Both the position numbers and the translations under genes were made by a program. The notes below the pieces were generated by a model. That model made no database searches. It was not told where the DNA came from and was given only the letters and a program-made list of their open reading frames with translations. A stretch of DNA of 64,000 nucleotides, from positions 8,432,001 through 8,496,000 of the forward strand of contig NZ_JAPEOK010000001.1 in assembly GCF_026341515.1 (NCBI RefSeq), given 5' to 3'. Source of the stretch: Streptomyces sp. NBC_00878. Lineage in GTDB: Bacteria > Actinomycetota > Actinomycetes > Streptomycetales > Streptomycetaceae. Below, piece by piece: positions 7,955-16,628 of the stretch. Position 1 is the first letter of the stretch; every line of letters starts with the position of its first letter.

Positions 7955-9321
7955 CGTCCCTCGTACTCCTCGGCGATCTCCTCGGCCAGCTTCTGGGACT
8001 TCTTCAGGGCCGACTCGACGGACTGGCGTCCGGCGATGGCCGCGCTGATCTCCTGCGAGACCTTGGTGCCGAGATCGGTGAACTCGGGGATGCCGACGAA
8101 CTGGATGCCGGGCGCGGGCCGCGGCTGCACCCCGGGATCGGTGGGCCGGGCGCCCTCGATGGCCTCCTTGGTCATCTCCTGGAAGGCACCGGCCTCCTTG
8201 CGGTAGTCGGCGTTCGCGTACGTCGAGGCACGCTTGCCGGCCGGCACGTTGGACCAGCCGATCTGGTCGCCGACCAGTTGCTCGTACTCCTTGCTGGACG
8301 CCCAGGAGACGAACTTCCAGGCCTTGTCGGGGTTCCGGGACGCCTCCTGGATGCCCCAGGCCCAGGTGTAGAGCCAGCCGGAGGACTCGGTCTTCTCGAC
8401 CGGCGCCGGTGCGTAGCCGATCTTGCCCTTGACCGGGGAGTTGGCCGACTCCAGGGAACCGGCGGCGGAGGTGGCGTCGTACCACATGGCGACCTTGCCC
8501 TGGGTCAGGTTGTTGAGGCACTCGGCGAAGCCGGACTGGGGCGCGCCCGCCTCGCCGTGGTCGCGGACGAGGTCTACGTAGAACTTCACCGCCCGTTCCC
8601 ACTCGGGGGAGTCGAGCTGCGCTTTCCAGTTCTCGTCGAACCAGGTGCCGCCGAAGGTGTTCACGACCGTGGTGAGCGGTGCCATGACCTCGCCCCAGCC
8701 GGGCAGGCCGCGCAGACAGATGCCCTTCATGCCCGACTCGGCGCCGTCGGCCTTGGCCGCGAGGTCCGCCACCTGTGTCCAGGTGGGGTTCTCGGGCATG
8801 GTGAGGCCCTTCTTCTCGAACACGTCCTTGCGGTACATCAGGAAGGACGACTCGCCGTAGAAGGGCTGTCCGTAGAGCTTGCCGTCCTCCGCGGTGAGGG
8901 ACTGGCGCATGGGCTTGAGAACGTCCTGCTCGTCGTAGCCCGTGTCCTTGGCGACGTACGAGTCCATCTCGTGCAGCCAGTCGTTCTTGGCGTAGATCGG
9001 TATCTCGTAGTTGGACAGGGTGGCGACGTCGTACTGGCCGGCCTGGTTGGCGAAGTCCTGGCTGATCTTGTCGCGGACGTCGTTCTCCGGCAGCACGGTG
9101 AAGTTCACCTTGATGCCGGTCTCCTTGGTGAAGTGGGCGGCGGTGAGCTTCTGCAGCTCCATCATCTGCGGGTTGTTGACCATGAGGACGTTGATGGAGT
9201 TGCCACCGGAGCCCGTTCCGCCCGCTCCGGTCCAGCAACCGGAGAGCAGCGGGGCGAGCAGCGTCCCTGCGGCGACCGCGACGAGCGTCGCGCGCGGCCT
9301 CCGTCGGCTCTGGGTTCGCAT
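7951..9321 (-). CDS. Polyol/sugar ABC transporter substrate-binding lipoprotein
   Basis: 456-residue solute-binding protein. The signal peptide starts MRTQSRRRPRATLVAVAAG and ends at a lipobox LLSGC around residue 29, so the mature protein is anchored outside the membrane. The rest is a typical two-lobed family-1 binding protein (PFYGESSFLMYRKDVFEKKG). ATG 9321 has AGGAG about 7 bases upstream. It is the first structural gene of the operon; the 102-base gap to the DeoR regulator gene should hold the promoter. SmoE-like polyol binding is the best guess. Confidence 0.87.
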   Translation of the reverse strand: MRTQSRRRPRATLVAVAAGTLLAPLLSGCWTGAGGTGSGGNSINVLMVNNPQMMELQKLTAAHFTKETGIKVNFTVLPENDVRDKISQDFANQAGQYDVATLSNYEIPIYAKNDWLHEMDSYVAKDTGYDEQDVLKPMRQSLTAEDGKLYGQPFYGESSFLMYRKDVFEKKGLTMPENPTWTQVADLAAKADGAESGMKGICLRGLPGWGEVMAPLTTVVNTFGGTWFDENWKAQLDSPEWERAVKFYVDLVRDHGEAGAPQSGFAECLNNLTQGKVAMWYDATSAAGSLESANSPVKGKIGYAPAPVEKTESSGWLYTWAWGIQEASRNPDKAWKFVSWASSKEYEQLVGDQIGWSNVPAGKRASTYANADYRKEAGAFQEMTKEAIEGARPTDPGVQPRPAPGIQFVGIPEFTDLGTKVSQEISAAIAGRQSVESALKKSQKLAEEIAEEYEGR

Positions 9322-9423
9322 GGATCGCTCCTGGATTTATTGGTGCATATGGGATGGCGTGAGGGAGTGCGATGCCTCTGTAGAGGGTCAGTTGGTTTTA
9401 TGGACTCTGTGTGCGGCTCTTGT
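9322..9423 (-). promoter_or_regulatory. Probable promoter region of the polyol operon
   Basis: 102-base gap between the DeoR stop and the binding-protein start, relatively AT-rich for this genome (for example TTTATTGGTGCATATGGG). It probably carries the promoter and DeoR site for the importer operon. I could not point to a convincing operator or -10/-35 pair. Confidence 0.35.
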
Positions 9424-10185
9424 TCAGACGCGGATGACCTGGGGGCCCTGCATCGAGTAGCGGTGGGCCTCGGACGTGGGCAGGAGGGTGCTGGTGACGA
9501 TCGCCTCCAGGTCGCTGACCTCAGCGAACCGGCAGAAGCTCACGGCTCCGAACTTGGTGTGCACACCCGTGAAGATCGTGCGCCGGGCGGCCCTGATGGC
9601 CTGTGCCTTGACCTCGCTGACAGCCGGGTCGGGGGTGGTGAGGCCGTGTTCGCGCGAGATGCCGTTGGCGCCGATGAACGCCAGGTCGATGACGAATCCG
9701 GCGAGCATCTTCGTCGTCCAGTGGTCGACGGTCGCCAGCGTGCCGGACCTGACCCGGCCGCCGAGCAGCAGCACCGTCATGTTGTCCGCCTCCGCGAGTG
9801 CGCCCGCGGTGGCCAGGGACGCGGTGACCACGGTCAGCGGCCGGTCCCGGGCCAGTGACTCGGCGATGAGCTGCGGAGTGAACCCCTCGTCGACGAAGAC
9901 CGTCTCGGCGTCCCCGAGCAGCTCGGCCGAGGCGGCCGCGATCCGGCGCTTCTCGGGCACGTGGCTGGTGGCGCGGAAGGCGAGCGTCGTCTCGAAGCCG
10001 GCGCTCTCCACGGGATAGGCGCCGCCGTGTGTGCGGCGGACCAGGCCGTGGTCCTCCAGGGCGCGCAGATCCCGGCGTACGGTCTCCTTGGCGACGCCCA
10101 GTTCGGCGGCGAGCTCGTTCACGTCCACGGCGCCGGTGCGGCGGGCGCTCTGCACGATCTCTCGCTGACGGTCTTCCGCGCTCAT
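9424..10185 (-). CDS. DeoR/GlpR-family transcriptional repressor
   Basis: About 253 residues. The N-terminal winged helix (residues 5-60, with ELGVAKETVRRDLRALEDHG as recognition segment) is the DeoR signature. The C-terminal sugar-phosphate-sensing domain (about 75-250) shows FIGANGIS and VDHWTTKMLAG typical of GlpR-like proteins. Start is ATG 10185; an in-frame GTG at 10194 with GGAAAG just upstream is an alternative. It lies upstream of the polyol importer on the same strand and probably represses it until a phosphorylated or oxidised sugar accumulates. The effector is unknown. Confidence 0.88.
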   Translation of the reverse strand: MSAEDRQREIVQSARRTGAVDVNELAAELGVAKETVRRDLRALEDHGLVRRTHGGAYPVESAGFETTLAFRATSHVPEKRRIAAASAELLGDAETVFVDEGFTPQLIAESLARDRPLTVVTASLATAGALAEADNMTVLLLGGRVRSGTLATVDHWTTKMLAGFVIDLAFIGANGISREHGLTTPDPAVSEVKAQAIRAARRTIFTGVHTKFGAVSFCRFAEVSDLEAIVTSTLLPTSEAHRYSMQGPQVIRV

Positions 10186-10380
10186 GTCCGACACCCGCTT
10201 TCCGTGCTCACTGCCCGTTCGGGCCCGGTGGGGCCCACGTGGGAAGTTCTACAGCGGGTACGCACCACTGACCAGGTCTGTTGCGAGATCGATGGCGCCC
10301 GTATGTGCCCGTAACGAGCGGCGGCTGCCCACGCGGGACCTGCGGCTGAGCGGAATTCGGGCAGTGGGCATGCCCGAACG

Positions 10381-10419
10381 ACGGGGCGGGCGGGCCCGTT
10401 CGGTGCCCGCCCGTCCCGT
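10381..10419 (-). terminator. Hairpin terminator downstream of udh
   Basis: Stem of about 15 bp (10381-10395 with 10405-10419, one G-T pair) around a 9-base loop, about 90 bases past the udh stop on the minus strand. The rest of the gap 10195-10508 holds no gene; a direct repeat CTTGAAGTG occurs twice near 10441-10458. Confidence 0.7.
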
Positions 10420-10508
10420 GAGGTGTCCATGCGGAGTCGGCTTGAAGTGCTTGAAGTGTCGGTGGTGGCCGGTGTGGCCGAACGGGACCCTCGGCCCCGC
10501 CGGGAGCG

Positions 10509-11333
10509 TCAGTACGGCCAGACCGGCGGCTCGTTCACGAACTGGCCGCCCAGGCGGGCGTGGGCCGGGTTGTGCGGGTCCAGCTCGCCCTGCTCCGCGA
10601 TCAGCTTCTCCGCGTACTGTTCCGAGTCGTCCTGCGGCTCGTAGCCGAGGCCTCGTGCGGTGGTCAGGTCCCACCACAGGCGGGTGTTGGCGGAGGAGCC
10701 GTAGACGACGGTGTGCCGGACGTCCTCGGCGGTCAGGGCCGCGTGGAAGAGGCGGGCGCCGTCGCCGGGGCTCAGCCAGACCGAGAGCATGCGCACGCCA
10801 TTGGGCTCCATGAAGCAGGAGCCGATGCGGACGGAGACGGTCTCCAGGCCGTGCTTGTCCCAGTAGAACTGCGCCAGGTCCTCGCCGAAGGCCTTCGACA
10901 GGCCATAGAAGGTGTCCGGACGGCGCGGGGTGTCGATGGGGATGAGGGCGCCCGCCTCGTGCGGCGCCTCGCCCTCGGGGCGCGGGGTGAAGCCGACCGC
11001 GTGGTTCGAGGACGCGGAGACGATGCGCCCGATGCCCTCTTCGCGCGCGGCCTCGTAGAGGTTGTGCGTGCCCACGATGTTCGCCTTCAGGATCTTCTCG
11101 AAGGTGGACTCCAGCGAGATGCCCGCGAGGTGGATGATCGCGTCCACGCCCCGTACGGCCTCGCGCAGGGCCTCCTTGTCGGCGAGGTCCGCGGTGATCG
11201 CGTCCGGCTCGCCGTCGATCGGGAGCAGGTCGAGGAGGCGCAGCTCGTAGCCGTAGGCGGGCAGCAGTCCGCGCATCAGCGTGCCGAGGCCGCCTGCGGC
11301 GCCGGTGAGCAGAATGGTGCGGGGAGCGGGCAT
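10509..11333 (-). CDS. udh: Uronate dehydrogenase
   Basis: 274-residue short-chain NAD-dependent dehydrogenase. The N-terminal Rossmann motif is LLTGAAGGLGTLMR, and the active-site region has SASSNHAVGF followed by YGLSK (Tyr-x-x-x-Lys) near residue 140. The ending (GGQFVNEPPVW) and the stretch RIGSCFMEPNGVRMLSVWLS closely match known uronate dehydrogenases such as that of Agrobacterium. The reaction is D-galacturonate or D-glucuronate plus NAD+ to aldarate lactone plus NADH, the entry to the oxidative hexuronate pathway. It is divergent from kdgD, which works later in the same pathway, so both probably share one regulatory region. Confidence 0.9.
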   Translation of the reverse strand: MPAPRTILLTGAAGGLGTLMRGLLPAYGYELRLLDLLPIDGEPDAITADLADKEALREAVRGVDAIIHLAGISLESTFEKILKANIVGTHNLYEAAREEGIGRIVSASSNHAVGFTPRPEGEAPHEAGALIPIDTPRRPDTFYGLSKAFGEDLAQFYWDKHGLETVSVRIGSCFMEPNGVRMLSVWLSPGDGARLFHAALTAEDVRHTVVYGSSANTRLWWDLTTARGLGYEPQDDSEQYAEKLIAEQGELDPHNPAHARLGGQFVNEPPVWPY

Positions 11334-11539
11334 CCTCGGGTCTCCTTGAATCGGCAGTCGTCATCGTGTACGACGTTCACATCCGTGGACACGCTAGGGA
11401 TCGTCGACGGATCGCGTCAAGTGTCGCGCGCGGTGGCGGAATCCGCCCCCCTTCTGCGCTCTTTCGGCTCTCTTGTTGCTCCCGTGATGCCAGGTCGCCC
11501 GCTTGACCGTCCCCAAGGGGGCGCTCTAGCGTGGAACTG

Positions 11540-11567
11540 TTCAGGGATATGGACATGGATCAGAAAC
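11540..11567. promoter_or_regulatory. Candidate operator/promoter between udh and kdgD
   Basis: The 281-base divergent region 11334-11614 holds no gene. At 11549-11564 lies GTTCAGGGATATGGAC, an imperfect dyad (GTTC ... GGAC) whose half-sites resemble GTTCAGCATATCGAAC found between the IclR gene and the ketoglutarate-semialdehyde dehydrogenase gene at 55948-55963. This suggests, but does not prove, a shared IclR-type operator. Confidence 0.35.
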
Positions 11568-11614
11568 GTGCACGAATGGCGTGTGCGTGCATGCTCATGC
11601 TCTAGGGAGAGCCC

Positions 11615-12556
11615 GTGACGTCAGCCCCCCTTTCCGCTCGACTCGACATCCCGACCGGGCCGCTGTTCTTCCCCGTCACCGCGTACGCCCGCGACGGCGC
11701 CGTCGACCTCGACGTCTACCGCGAGCACGTCCGGCGGGGCGTCGAGGCCGGCGCCGCCGCCGTCTTCGCCTGCTGCGGAACCGGGGAGTTCCACGCGCTC
11801 ACGCCCGAGGAGTTCCAGGAGTGCGTGCGGGCGGCCGTCGAGGAGACGGCGGGCCGCGTCCCCGTCGTCGCGGGCGCCGGGTACGGGACCGCGCTCGCCG
11901 TGCGGTACGCGCGGCTCGCCGAGGAGGCGGGCGCGGACGGGCTGCTCGCCATGCCGCCCTACCTCGTCGTCGCCGGACAGGAGGGACTGCTGCGGCACTA
12001 CACGGAGCTGGCATCCGCCACCTCGCTCGACGTCATCGTGTACCAGCGGGACAACGCCGTGTTCACGCCGGAGACCGCCGTCTCGCTCGCCCGTGCCGAG
12101 GGGATCATCGGCTTCAAGGACGGGCTCGGCGACCTCGACCTGATGCAGCGCGTCGTGAGCGCCGTGCGGTCCGAGGCCCCGGGCGGCCTCCTCTACTTCA
12201 ACGGGCTGCCGACCGCCGAACTCACCGCACTCGCCTACCGCGGCATCGGCATCACGCTGTACTCCTCCGCCGTCTTCTGCTTCGCGCCCGAGATCGCCCT
12301 CGCCTTCCACCAGGCCCTCGGCTCCGGCGACGACCCCACCGTCAACCGGCTCCTCGACGGCTTCTACCGGCCACTCGTCGAACTGCGCGCCCAGGGCCGC
12401 GGGTACGCTGTCTCGCTGGTCAAGGCGGGCGTACGGCTGCGGGGGCTCGACGTGGGCGAGGTACGGCCCCCGCTGCACGAGCCTGCCGAGGACCACATCA
12501 AGCAGCTCGCCCAGCTCATCGAGCGGGGCTACGCGCTTCTAGAGGAGGGCATGTGA
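11615..12556 (+). CDS. kdgD: 5-dehydro-4-deoxyglucarate dehydratase
   Basis: 313-residue member of the dihydrodipicolinate synthase/NAL family. It would convert 5-keto-4-deoxyglucarate to alpha-ketoglutarate semialdehyde with loss of water and CO2. The Schiff-base lysine is in IIGFKDGLGD near residue 170, the conserved tyrosine in VIVYQRDN near residue 145, and the GTGEF motif near residue 53 replaces the GTTGE of DapA, as usual for KdgD. GTG start at 11615 with AGGGAGA 6-11 bases upstream. The stop overlaps the next start by 4 bases, so the two are translated together. Confidence 0.9.
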   Translation: MTSAPLSARLDIPTGPLFFPVTAYARDGAVDLDVYREHVRRGVEAGAAAVFACCGTGEFHALTPEEFQECVRAAVEETAGRVPVVAGAGYGTALAVRYARLAEEAGADGLLAMPPYLVVAGQEGLLRHYTELASATSLDVIVYQRDNAVFTPETAVSLARAEGIIGFKDGLGDLDLMQRVVSAVRSEAPGGLLYFNGLPTAELTALAYRGIGITLYSSAVFCFAPEIALAFHQALGSGDDPTVNRLLDGFYRPLVELRAQGRGYAVSLVKAGVRLRGLDVGEVRPPLHEPAEDHIKQLAQLIERGYALLEEGM

Positions 12557-13722
12557 AGGCCTCGACCTTCGTCTACCCGTGGGATGTCAACGGCGACCCC
12601 GACGCGGCGGCGCGCATCGCCGGACTCGGCGTACGGCAGGCCACACTCGCCTCCGCATACCATTCCACCCGCGCGCTGACCCCCCGCCACCCCCGGCACC
12701 GCATCGTCACCGCGCGGCACGCCGCCGTGCTCTACCCGGCGGACGCCCAGCGGTGGCAGGGCCGCAGGCTCCGGCCGTACGCCGCCGGGGAGTGGGCGCC
12801 CGGGGACGCGTACGGGGAGGCCGCGGCGGCTCTCGCGGGGGCGGGACTCGATGTGCACACCTGGGTGGTGCTCGCGCACAACTCCCGTATGGGAGAGGAG
12901 TTTCCGGACACCTCCGTGGTCAACGCCTATGGGGACCGCTATCCGTGGGCGCCCTGCGTCGCGCAGCCCGACACGCGCGCGTACCTGGTCGATCTGGCCG
13001 TCGAGGCGGCGGTCCGGCCCGGCGCCGCGGGCACGGAGCTGGAATCCCTCGGCTGGTACGGGCTCCCGCATCTGCACGCCCACGACAAGACGGCGGGCGT
13101 GGCACTCGGGGACGCCGGCACGTACCTGATGTCCGTGTGCTTCTGCCCCTCCTGCCGGGAGGGCTATACGCAACTGGGTCTGGACCCCGACGAGTTGGCG
13201 GCCTCGGTCCGGCGCGCCCTGGAACCCGTGTGGCGCGGCGAGCTTCCCGACGGGGGGTGGGACGCCGTCGAGAAGCTGCTCGGCGGTGACCTGGCGACGG
13301 CCACGCGCGCGTGGCGGGACTCCGTGGCCCACTCGCTCCAGGCGGAGGCGGTCGGCGCCGTACGCGCGGCCGCGCCGGAAGGGTTCCAGATCCTGGTGCA
13401 CGCGGACCCGGTCTCGTACCACGTGGGCGCGAACGCCGGGGTGGACCCCGCGCACATCCTGTCCGTCGCCGACGGTGTCGTCGTGCCGTGCGCCGGAGGC
13501 CTGGAGCCGCTGACTCCCTTCGCCGAGCAGGGAGTCGGAGGCAGTGTGCTGGCGGCCAACTTCCCCGTGGTGAGCGGGATGGGCGGCAGCCCCGCGACAC
13601 TCGTCGAGGACGTGACACGGGCGGTCGGCCTGGGCGCCACCGAAGTACGGCTGTATCACGCGGGGTTGGCGTCCGACGAGGACGTGTCGCTCGTGACGGA
13701 GGCGCTCGCGCGGCTCGGCTGA
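12553..13722 (+). CDS. Conserved protein of unknown function coupled to kdgD
   Basis: 389 residues, alanine-rich, cytoplasmic. I do not recognise a characterised family. Visible features are a likely TIM-barrel-like alternation, an early FVYPWDVNGD, TWVVLAHNSRMGEEFPDT at about residue 105, GWYGLPHLHAHDKT near 165, and a CFCPSC double-cysteine motif near 195 that could bind metal. The histidines, aspartates and cysteines make an enzyme likely, perhaps a glycosidase-like barrel. GTG 12553 overlaps the kdgD stop by 4 bases, so it is made together with KdgD. That links it to uronate or aldarate use, where the lactonase/isomerase step is otherwise missing in this window. Confidence 0.75.
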   Translation: MKASTFVYPWDVNGDPDAAARIAGLGVRQATLASAYHSTRALTPRHPRHRIVTARHAAVLYPADAQRWQGRRLRPYAAGEWAPGDAYGEAAAALAGAGLDVHTWVVLAHNSRMGEEFPDTSVVNAYGDRYPWAPCVAQPDTRAYLVDLAVEAAVRPGAAGTELESLGWYGLPHLHAHDKTAGVALGDAGTYLMSVCFCPSCREGYTQLGLDPDELAASVRRALEPVWRGELPDGGWDAVEKLLGGDLATATRAWRDSVAHSLQAEAVGAVRAAAPEGFQILVHADPVSYHVGANAGVDPAHILSVADGVVVPCAGGLEPLTPFAEQGVGGSVLAANFPVVSGMGGSPATLVEDVTRAVGLGATEVRLYHAGLASDEDVSLVTEALARLG

Positions 13723-14930
13723 GACCGCAGCAGGGGCACGACGGTCACGAGTCGTACGAGCCCGAGCACCGCCAACAGCACACGGTGGTCGACGAGTTCG
13801 ACCAGGCCCGCGCCCAGCGCGAGTCCCACCGCGGTCGGCGCGAACAGCAGCGTGTTGGCGGTCGCCGTCGTACGGCCCAGCAGGGCGTCCGGAGTCTCGC
13901 GCTGGACCGCGGTGAGCGCCGCGATCAGCACACAGGGGAGCCCGACGCCGACCGCCGCGGCCGAGGCGATGACCACCGCGTCGTACGGGAGCGCACGGGC
14001 CGCCACGGCCACGGCGGTGAGCGCGATCCCATACCCGGCGAAGCGGCGTTCGCCCAGGCGGCGCAGGAGCGGGCCCGCGACCAGGCCGACCGCCACCGAG
14101 CCGACGCCCTGGGCGACGTACAGGACACCCACGTACGCGGGGGAGTGGCCGAGGCCCTCCGCCACCGCGTAGATCAACGCGCCATTGAGGCCCGAGAAGA
14201 GCATGGTCGTGCCGCCCGCGAGGACGAGCGGGCGCAGGGCCACGTGGCCCCACAAGTAGCGGGCGCCTTCGGCCGTTTGGGCGCGCCAGTCGGCCGGGGC
14301 GGGGGCCGTGAGCCGCTTCGGCTCGGGTACGCGCAGGAGTGTGTAGAGGCCCGCTGCCAAGGCGAAGGTGAGCGCGTCCAGGAGGGCGACGCGGGCGCCC
14401 CCGTACGCCGCGTACAGGCCCGCTCCCGCGAGCGGGGCGAGGAGTTTCATGCCCTCGTTGGCCGTCATGCGCAGGCCGTTGAAGTCGCCCAGGAGCTGTG
14501 GGTCGACGGCTGTGGCCACCAGGGCCGACTCCGCCGCGTCGTGGACGACGCCGGCCGCTCCGTAGACCAGGAGCACGGCGAAGAGGATCCACAAGGTGCC
14601 GGGGGAGTCGACGGCGAAGAGGGACAGCAAGAGTGCGGCCAGGCCCAGGTTCGTCCACACCAGCAGGGGCCGGCGGCGGGTGCGGTCCGCGAGGGTGCCG
14701 AGGGCGGGGCCGATCAGCGTCGGCGCCCAGAGGGCGAAGACGCAGAGGGCGGCCAGGCCGTCCGAGCCGGTCAGATCCTTCACCCAGATCCCGGACACCA
14801 GCCACATCGCCGACGAGCCGAACCCCGAGACCACGACTCCGCCGAGGTACAGCCCCGCGTTGCGGTCCTTGAGGACGCGGGCCACCGCCCATGTCCGCGT
14901 CCGCGTCCGTTTCCGTATCCATGTCGTCAT
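13656..14930 (-). CDS. MFS transporter (exporter-like)
   Basis: 424-residue major facilitator with about 12 membrane spans. LADRTRRRPLLVWTN after helix 2 is the loop 2-3 signature. It is closest in style to EntS/MFS_3 drug or siderophore exporters. The N-terminus has a repeated Arg-Thr run (RKRTRTRTW) made by a 6-base tandem repeat in the DNA. The 3' end overlaps the end of the convergent kdgD-linked gene by 67 bases (13656-13722), so the last 22 codons of both genes share DNA. Substrate unknown. Confidence 0.82.
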   Translation of the reverse strand: MTTWIRKRTRTRTWAVARVLKDRNAGLYLGGVVVSGFGSSAMWLVSGIWVKDLTGSDGLAALCVFALWAPTLIGPALGTLADRTRRRPLLVWTNLGLAALLLSLFAVDSPGTLWILFAVLLVYGAAGVVHDAAESALVATAVDPQLLGDFNGLRMTANEGMKLLAPLAGAGLYAAYGGARVALLDALTFALAAGLYTLLRVPEPKRLTAPAPADWRAQTAEGARYLWGHVALRPLVLAGGTTMLFSGLNGALIYAVAEGLGHSPAYVGVLYVAQGVGSVAVGLVAGPLLRRLGERRFAGYGIALTAVAVAARALPYDAVVIASAAAVGVGLPCVLIAALTAVQRETPDALLGRTTATANTLLFAPTAVGLALGAGLVELVDHRVLLAVLGLVRLVTVVPLLRSQPSRASASVTSDTSSSDANPA

Positions 14931-15440
14931 GCCTGGTCATCGTGGGGCTAAGGCCCGGGGTGGGGCATCAGGCAGGTGCCTTAGTCTCGCCGTTTCGGTA
15001 GCCGAGCGGGCGGTCACGGGCGAGGTGATCGGGCTCAATCTCAGGCGGGGAATCTCCCCTTCGGGGGCGGCAGTTGCGGTATCGGATCGTGCGGGGCCGC
15101 CGACGTGGTTCCTGGTCGTGATGTGTGACGTGGACTTCATGAACTGCCACTTCTGGAGCCACGGAGCCGGTCCTCCGGAGTGAAGGCAACTCGACTGAAG
15201 GCGTAGCCGATATAACACTCCTTTCCCGGTAGTTCGGCATATACCAGTGAATTGTGTAAATCATTCGCTATATCAAACTCTTGATCACCGCGCGATAACT
15301 TTTCATTCTCAGATAGCGACACCTCGCCTTCGCGCCGCTTCACTTGTGCCCTCGGTGAGCATGTGCGCGTCACTTGAGGTTCGCGGCTCGCCTACTAGAA
15401 GACCCACGCAAGAAGCGGATCAGATAGTCAGTCGTGCGCG
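14931..15440. other. Gene-poor, locally AT-rich region
   Basis: About 500 bases without a convincing gene. From about 15200 to 15320 the DNA is much richer in A+T than the surroundings, which hints at imported or decaying DNA. One short minus-strand reading frame is listed separately. Confidence 0.5.
15137..15322 (-). CDS. Possible small protein or gene fragment
   Basis: 61 codons from a GTG at 15322 that follows AAGGCGAG. The translation (SLSENEKLSRGDQEFDIAND, then a hydrophobic-aromatic stretch) has a less GC-biased codon use than neighbouring genes. I do not recognise it. It may be a remnant of transferred DNA or not a gene at all. Confidence 0.25.
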   Translation of the reverse strand: MSLSENEKLSRGDQEFDIANDLHNSLVYAELPGKECYIGYAFSRVAFTPEDRLRGSRSGSS

Positions 15441-15722
15441 TTGCTCTCCGGACTGCGTCAGCGCCTGGCTGAGCGGTGGTCCCAGCCGCCGGCGGAGCAA
15501 TCGGAGGAACACCGGGTGCTTGCCCTGGCGGTGGCGGTGGCGGAGGAGCTTGAGTCGATGCCCGCGGCCCAGCGGCAGGTACTGGTGCTGCGCTACTACG
15601 CGGACCTGCCCATCCGCGAGATAGCGCTGCTCCTGCACGTCCCCGAAGGAACGATCAAAAGCCGCCTGCACACGGCCCATGCGGCGATGCGGGCGCGGCT
15701 GCGCCAAGTGGAGGTGATCTGA
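15441..15722 (+). pseudogene. Truncated ECF sigma factor (region 4 only)
   Basis: 93 codons from a TTG. The C-terminal 65 residues are a clear sigma-70 region 4: MPAAQRQVLVLRYYADLP, then IREIALLLHVPEGTIKSRLHTA as helix-turn-helix. Region 2, needed for core binding and -10 recognition, is missing; upstream in the same frame is a TAG at 15396 with no sigma-like sequence in between. Full ECF factors are about 170-200 residues, so roughly half the gene has been lost. One base separates its stop from the next start, which suggests the ancestral pair was sigma factor plus membrane partner. Confidence 0.65.
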
Positions 15723-15723
15723 C

Positions 15724-16365
15724 ATGACTCAGTTGACCGGCCCGGAGGAGCATCAGTTGCGCCTGGCCCTCGGCCTGATCGGCGAAGCGGCCAGCGGTGA
15801 CGAACCCGCCACCTCGCCCCGTACGCGCCCCGCCTGGCCGAAGCGTCCTGGCGCCATCGTCGGTGCCCTGGTCGCCGCGGCGACCCTGGCTCTCGTTCTC
15901 CTGGCATACGGACTCTCTGACGGCGATTCAGGCGGAGCCCAGCAGGCTCAGGGACAGGCGCTGAGCCACACGGAGTGGATTGCCTGCTCGCCAGTGATCG
16001 TCGAAGGTGACGTAGTGGCGGTACGCGATCACCCTGGACAGGACGATGCGGTCAAGGTGACCCTCACCGTTACGGAATGGATCAAGCCGAGCCATGGTGC
16101 TGAGCGGCAGATCCAGTTCACCGCCCTTAGCGCCAAGGAGATGGGCGAGTATCCCTACCGGAAGGGTGAGCACATGCTGGTGGTCACCAAGGACCGTCCC
16201 GACCAGCCGGCCGACACCTTCCGCGTCGACGGGGCGGGGAAGTCACGAACCCTGGAGTTCGAGCGCAACCGGATCGATCAGAACCTGGCAGCGGCAGCAA
16301 AGACTGAGTGCCCCGCCTTCTGGCGCAACAGAGACCACGACGGCGGCGGACGGGCGGACAACTGA
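15724..16365 (+). CDS. Single-pass membrane protein, probable former sigma-factor partner
   Basis: 213 residues: a cytoplasmic part of about 45 residues, one membrane helix (GAIVGALVAAATLALVLLAYGL, about 45-66), then an extracellular beta-rich domain (about 80-195) with two cysteines (WIACSP, TECPAFW) that may form a disulfide. Position just after a sigma-factor fragment is that of anti-sigma factors, but there is no zinc-binding HxxxCxxC motif, so the role is unknown. It may have outlived its sigma factor. Confidence 0.6.
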   Translation: MTQLTGPEEHQLRLALGLIGEAASGDEPATSPRTRPAWPKRPGAIVGALVAAATLALVLLAYGLSDGDSGGAQQAQGQALSHTEWIACSPVIVEGDVVAVRDHPGQDDAVKVTLTVTEWIKPSHGAERQIQFTALSAKEMGEYPYRKGEHMLVVTKDRPDQPADTFRVDGAGKSRTLEFERNRIDQNLAAAAKTECPAFWRNRDHDGGGRADN

Positions 16366-16373
16366 CGTTCGTG

Positions 16374-16555
16374 GTGGCGTGGTCCAGCAGCGCCTCAGGC
16401 TGCCATCGATCCTGCGTGGATCGATGGCAGCCGATGGCGCTGAGAGACAGCCCCGCGACGGCCAGTTCACCGACGTCCCTGTGGCGTTGGCGTACGCGCT
16501 CCGGGAGGGGAGTCGCCGCCTCAGCGAGGGGCTGGCTGCATAGGAAGGGCTCCAC
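16374..16555 (-). pseudogene. Remnant of an ISL3-type transposase
   Basis: On the minus strand the translation contains LPERVRQRHRDVGEL, then LSLSAIG, then EALLDHATTNVS. This resembles the helix-turn-helix region of Streptomyces ISL3-family transposases (RVRQRHxxVxxLLxxGxSxxAIxR, then a later ELLxxATxR). The expected RRTVRRFA-like segment is replaced by a short imperfect stretch and the rest of the enzyme is gone. The 13-bp hairpin at 16400-16430 lies inside it. Confidence 0.4.
16400..16430. terminator. Hairpin downstream of the membrane protein gene
   Basis: Perfect 13-bp arms (CTGCCATCGATCC and its complement, 16400-16412 and 16418-16430) around a 5-base loop, 35 bases after the stop at 16365. 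It could end the upstream transcript, although it lies within the possible transposase remnant. Confidence 0.45.
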
Positions 16556-16628
16556 GGTTCGAGGGGATTGACAGGTGCTCGCTCCCCTCTCAACAAAGCC
16601 TCGGCAAAGACGATGACAGGCGGCGGGT

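Noticed and set aside
12529..14940. An 803-codon minus-strand frame covering the kdgD-linked gene and the MFS gene
   Set aside because: It is out of frame with the real MFS gene, rich in Arg/Gly/Pro and without motifs.
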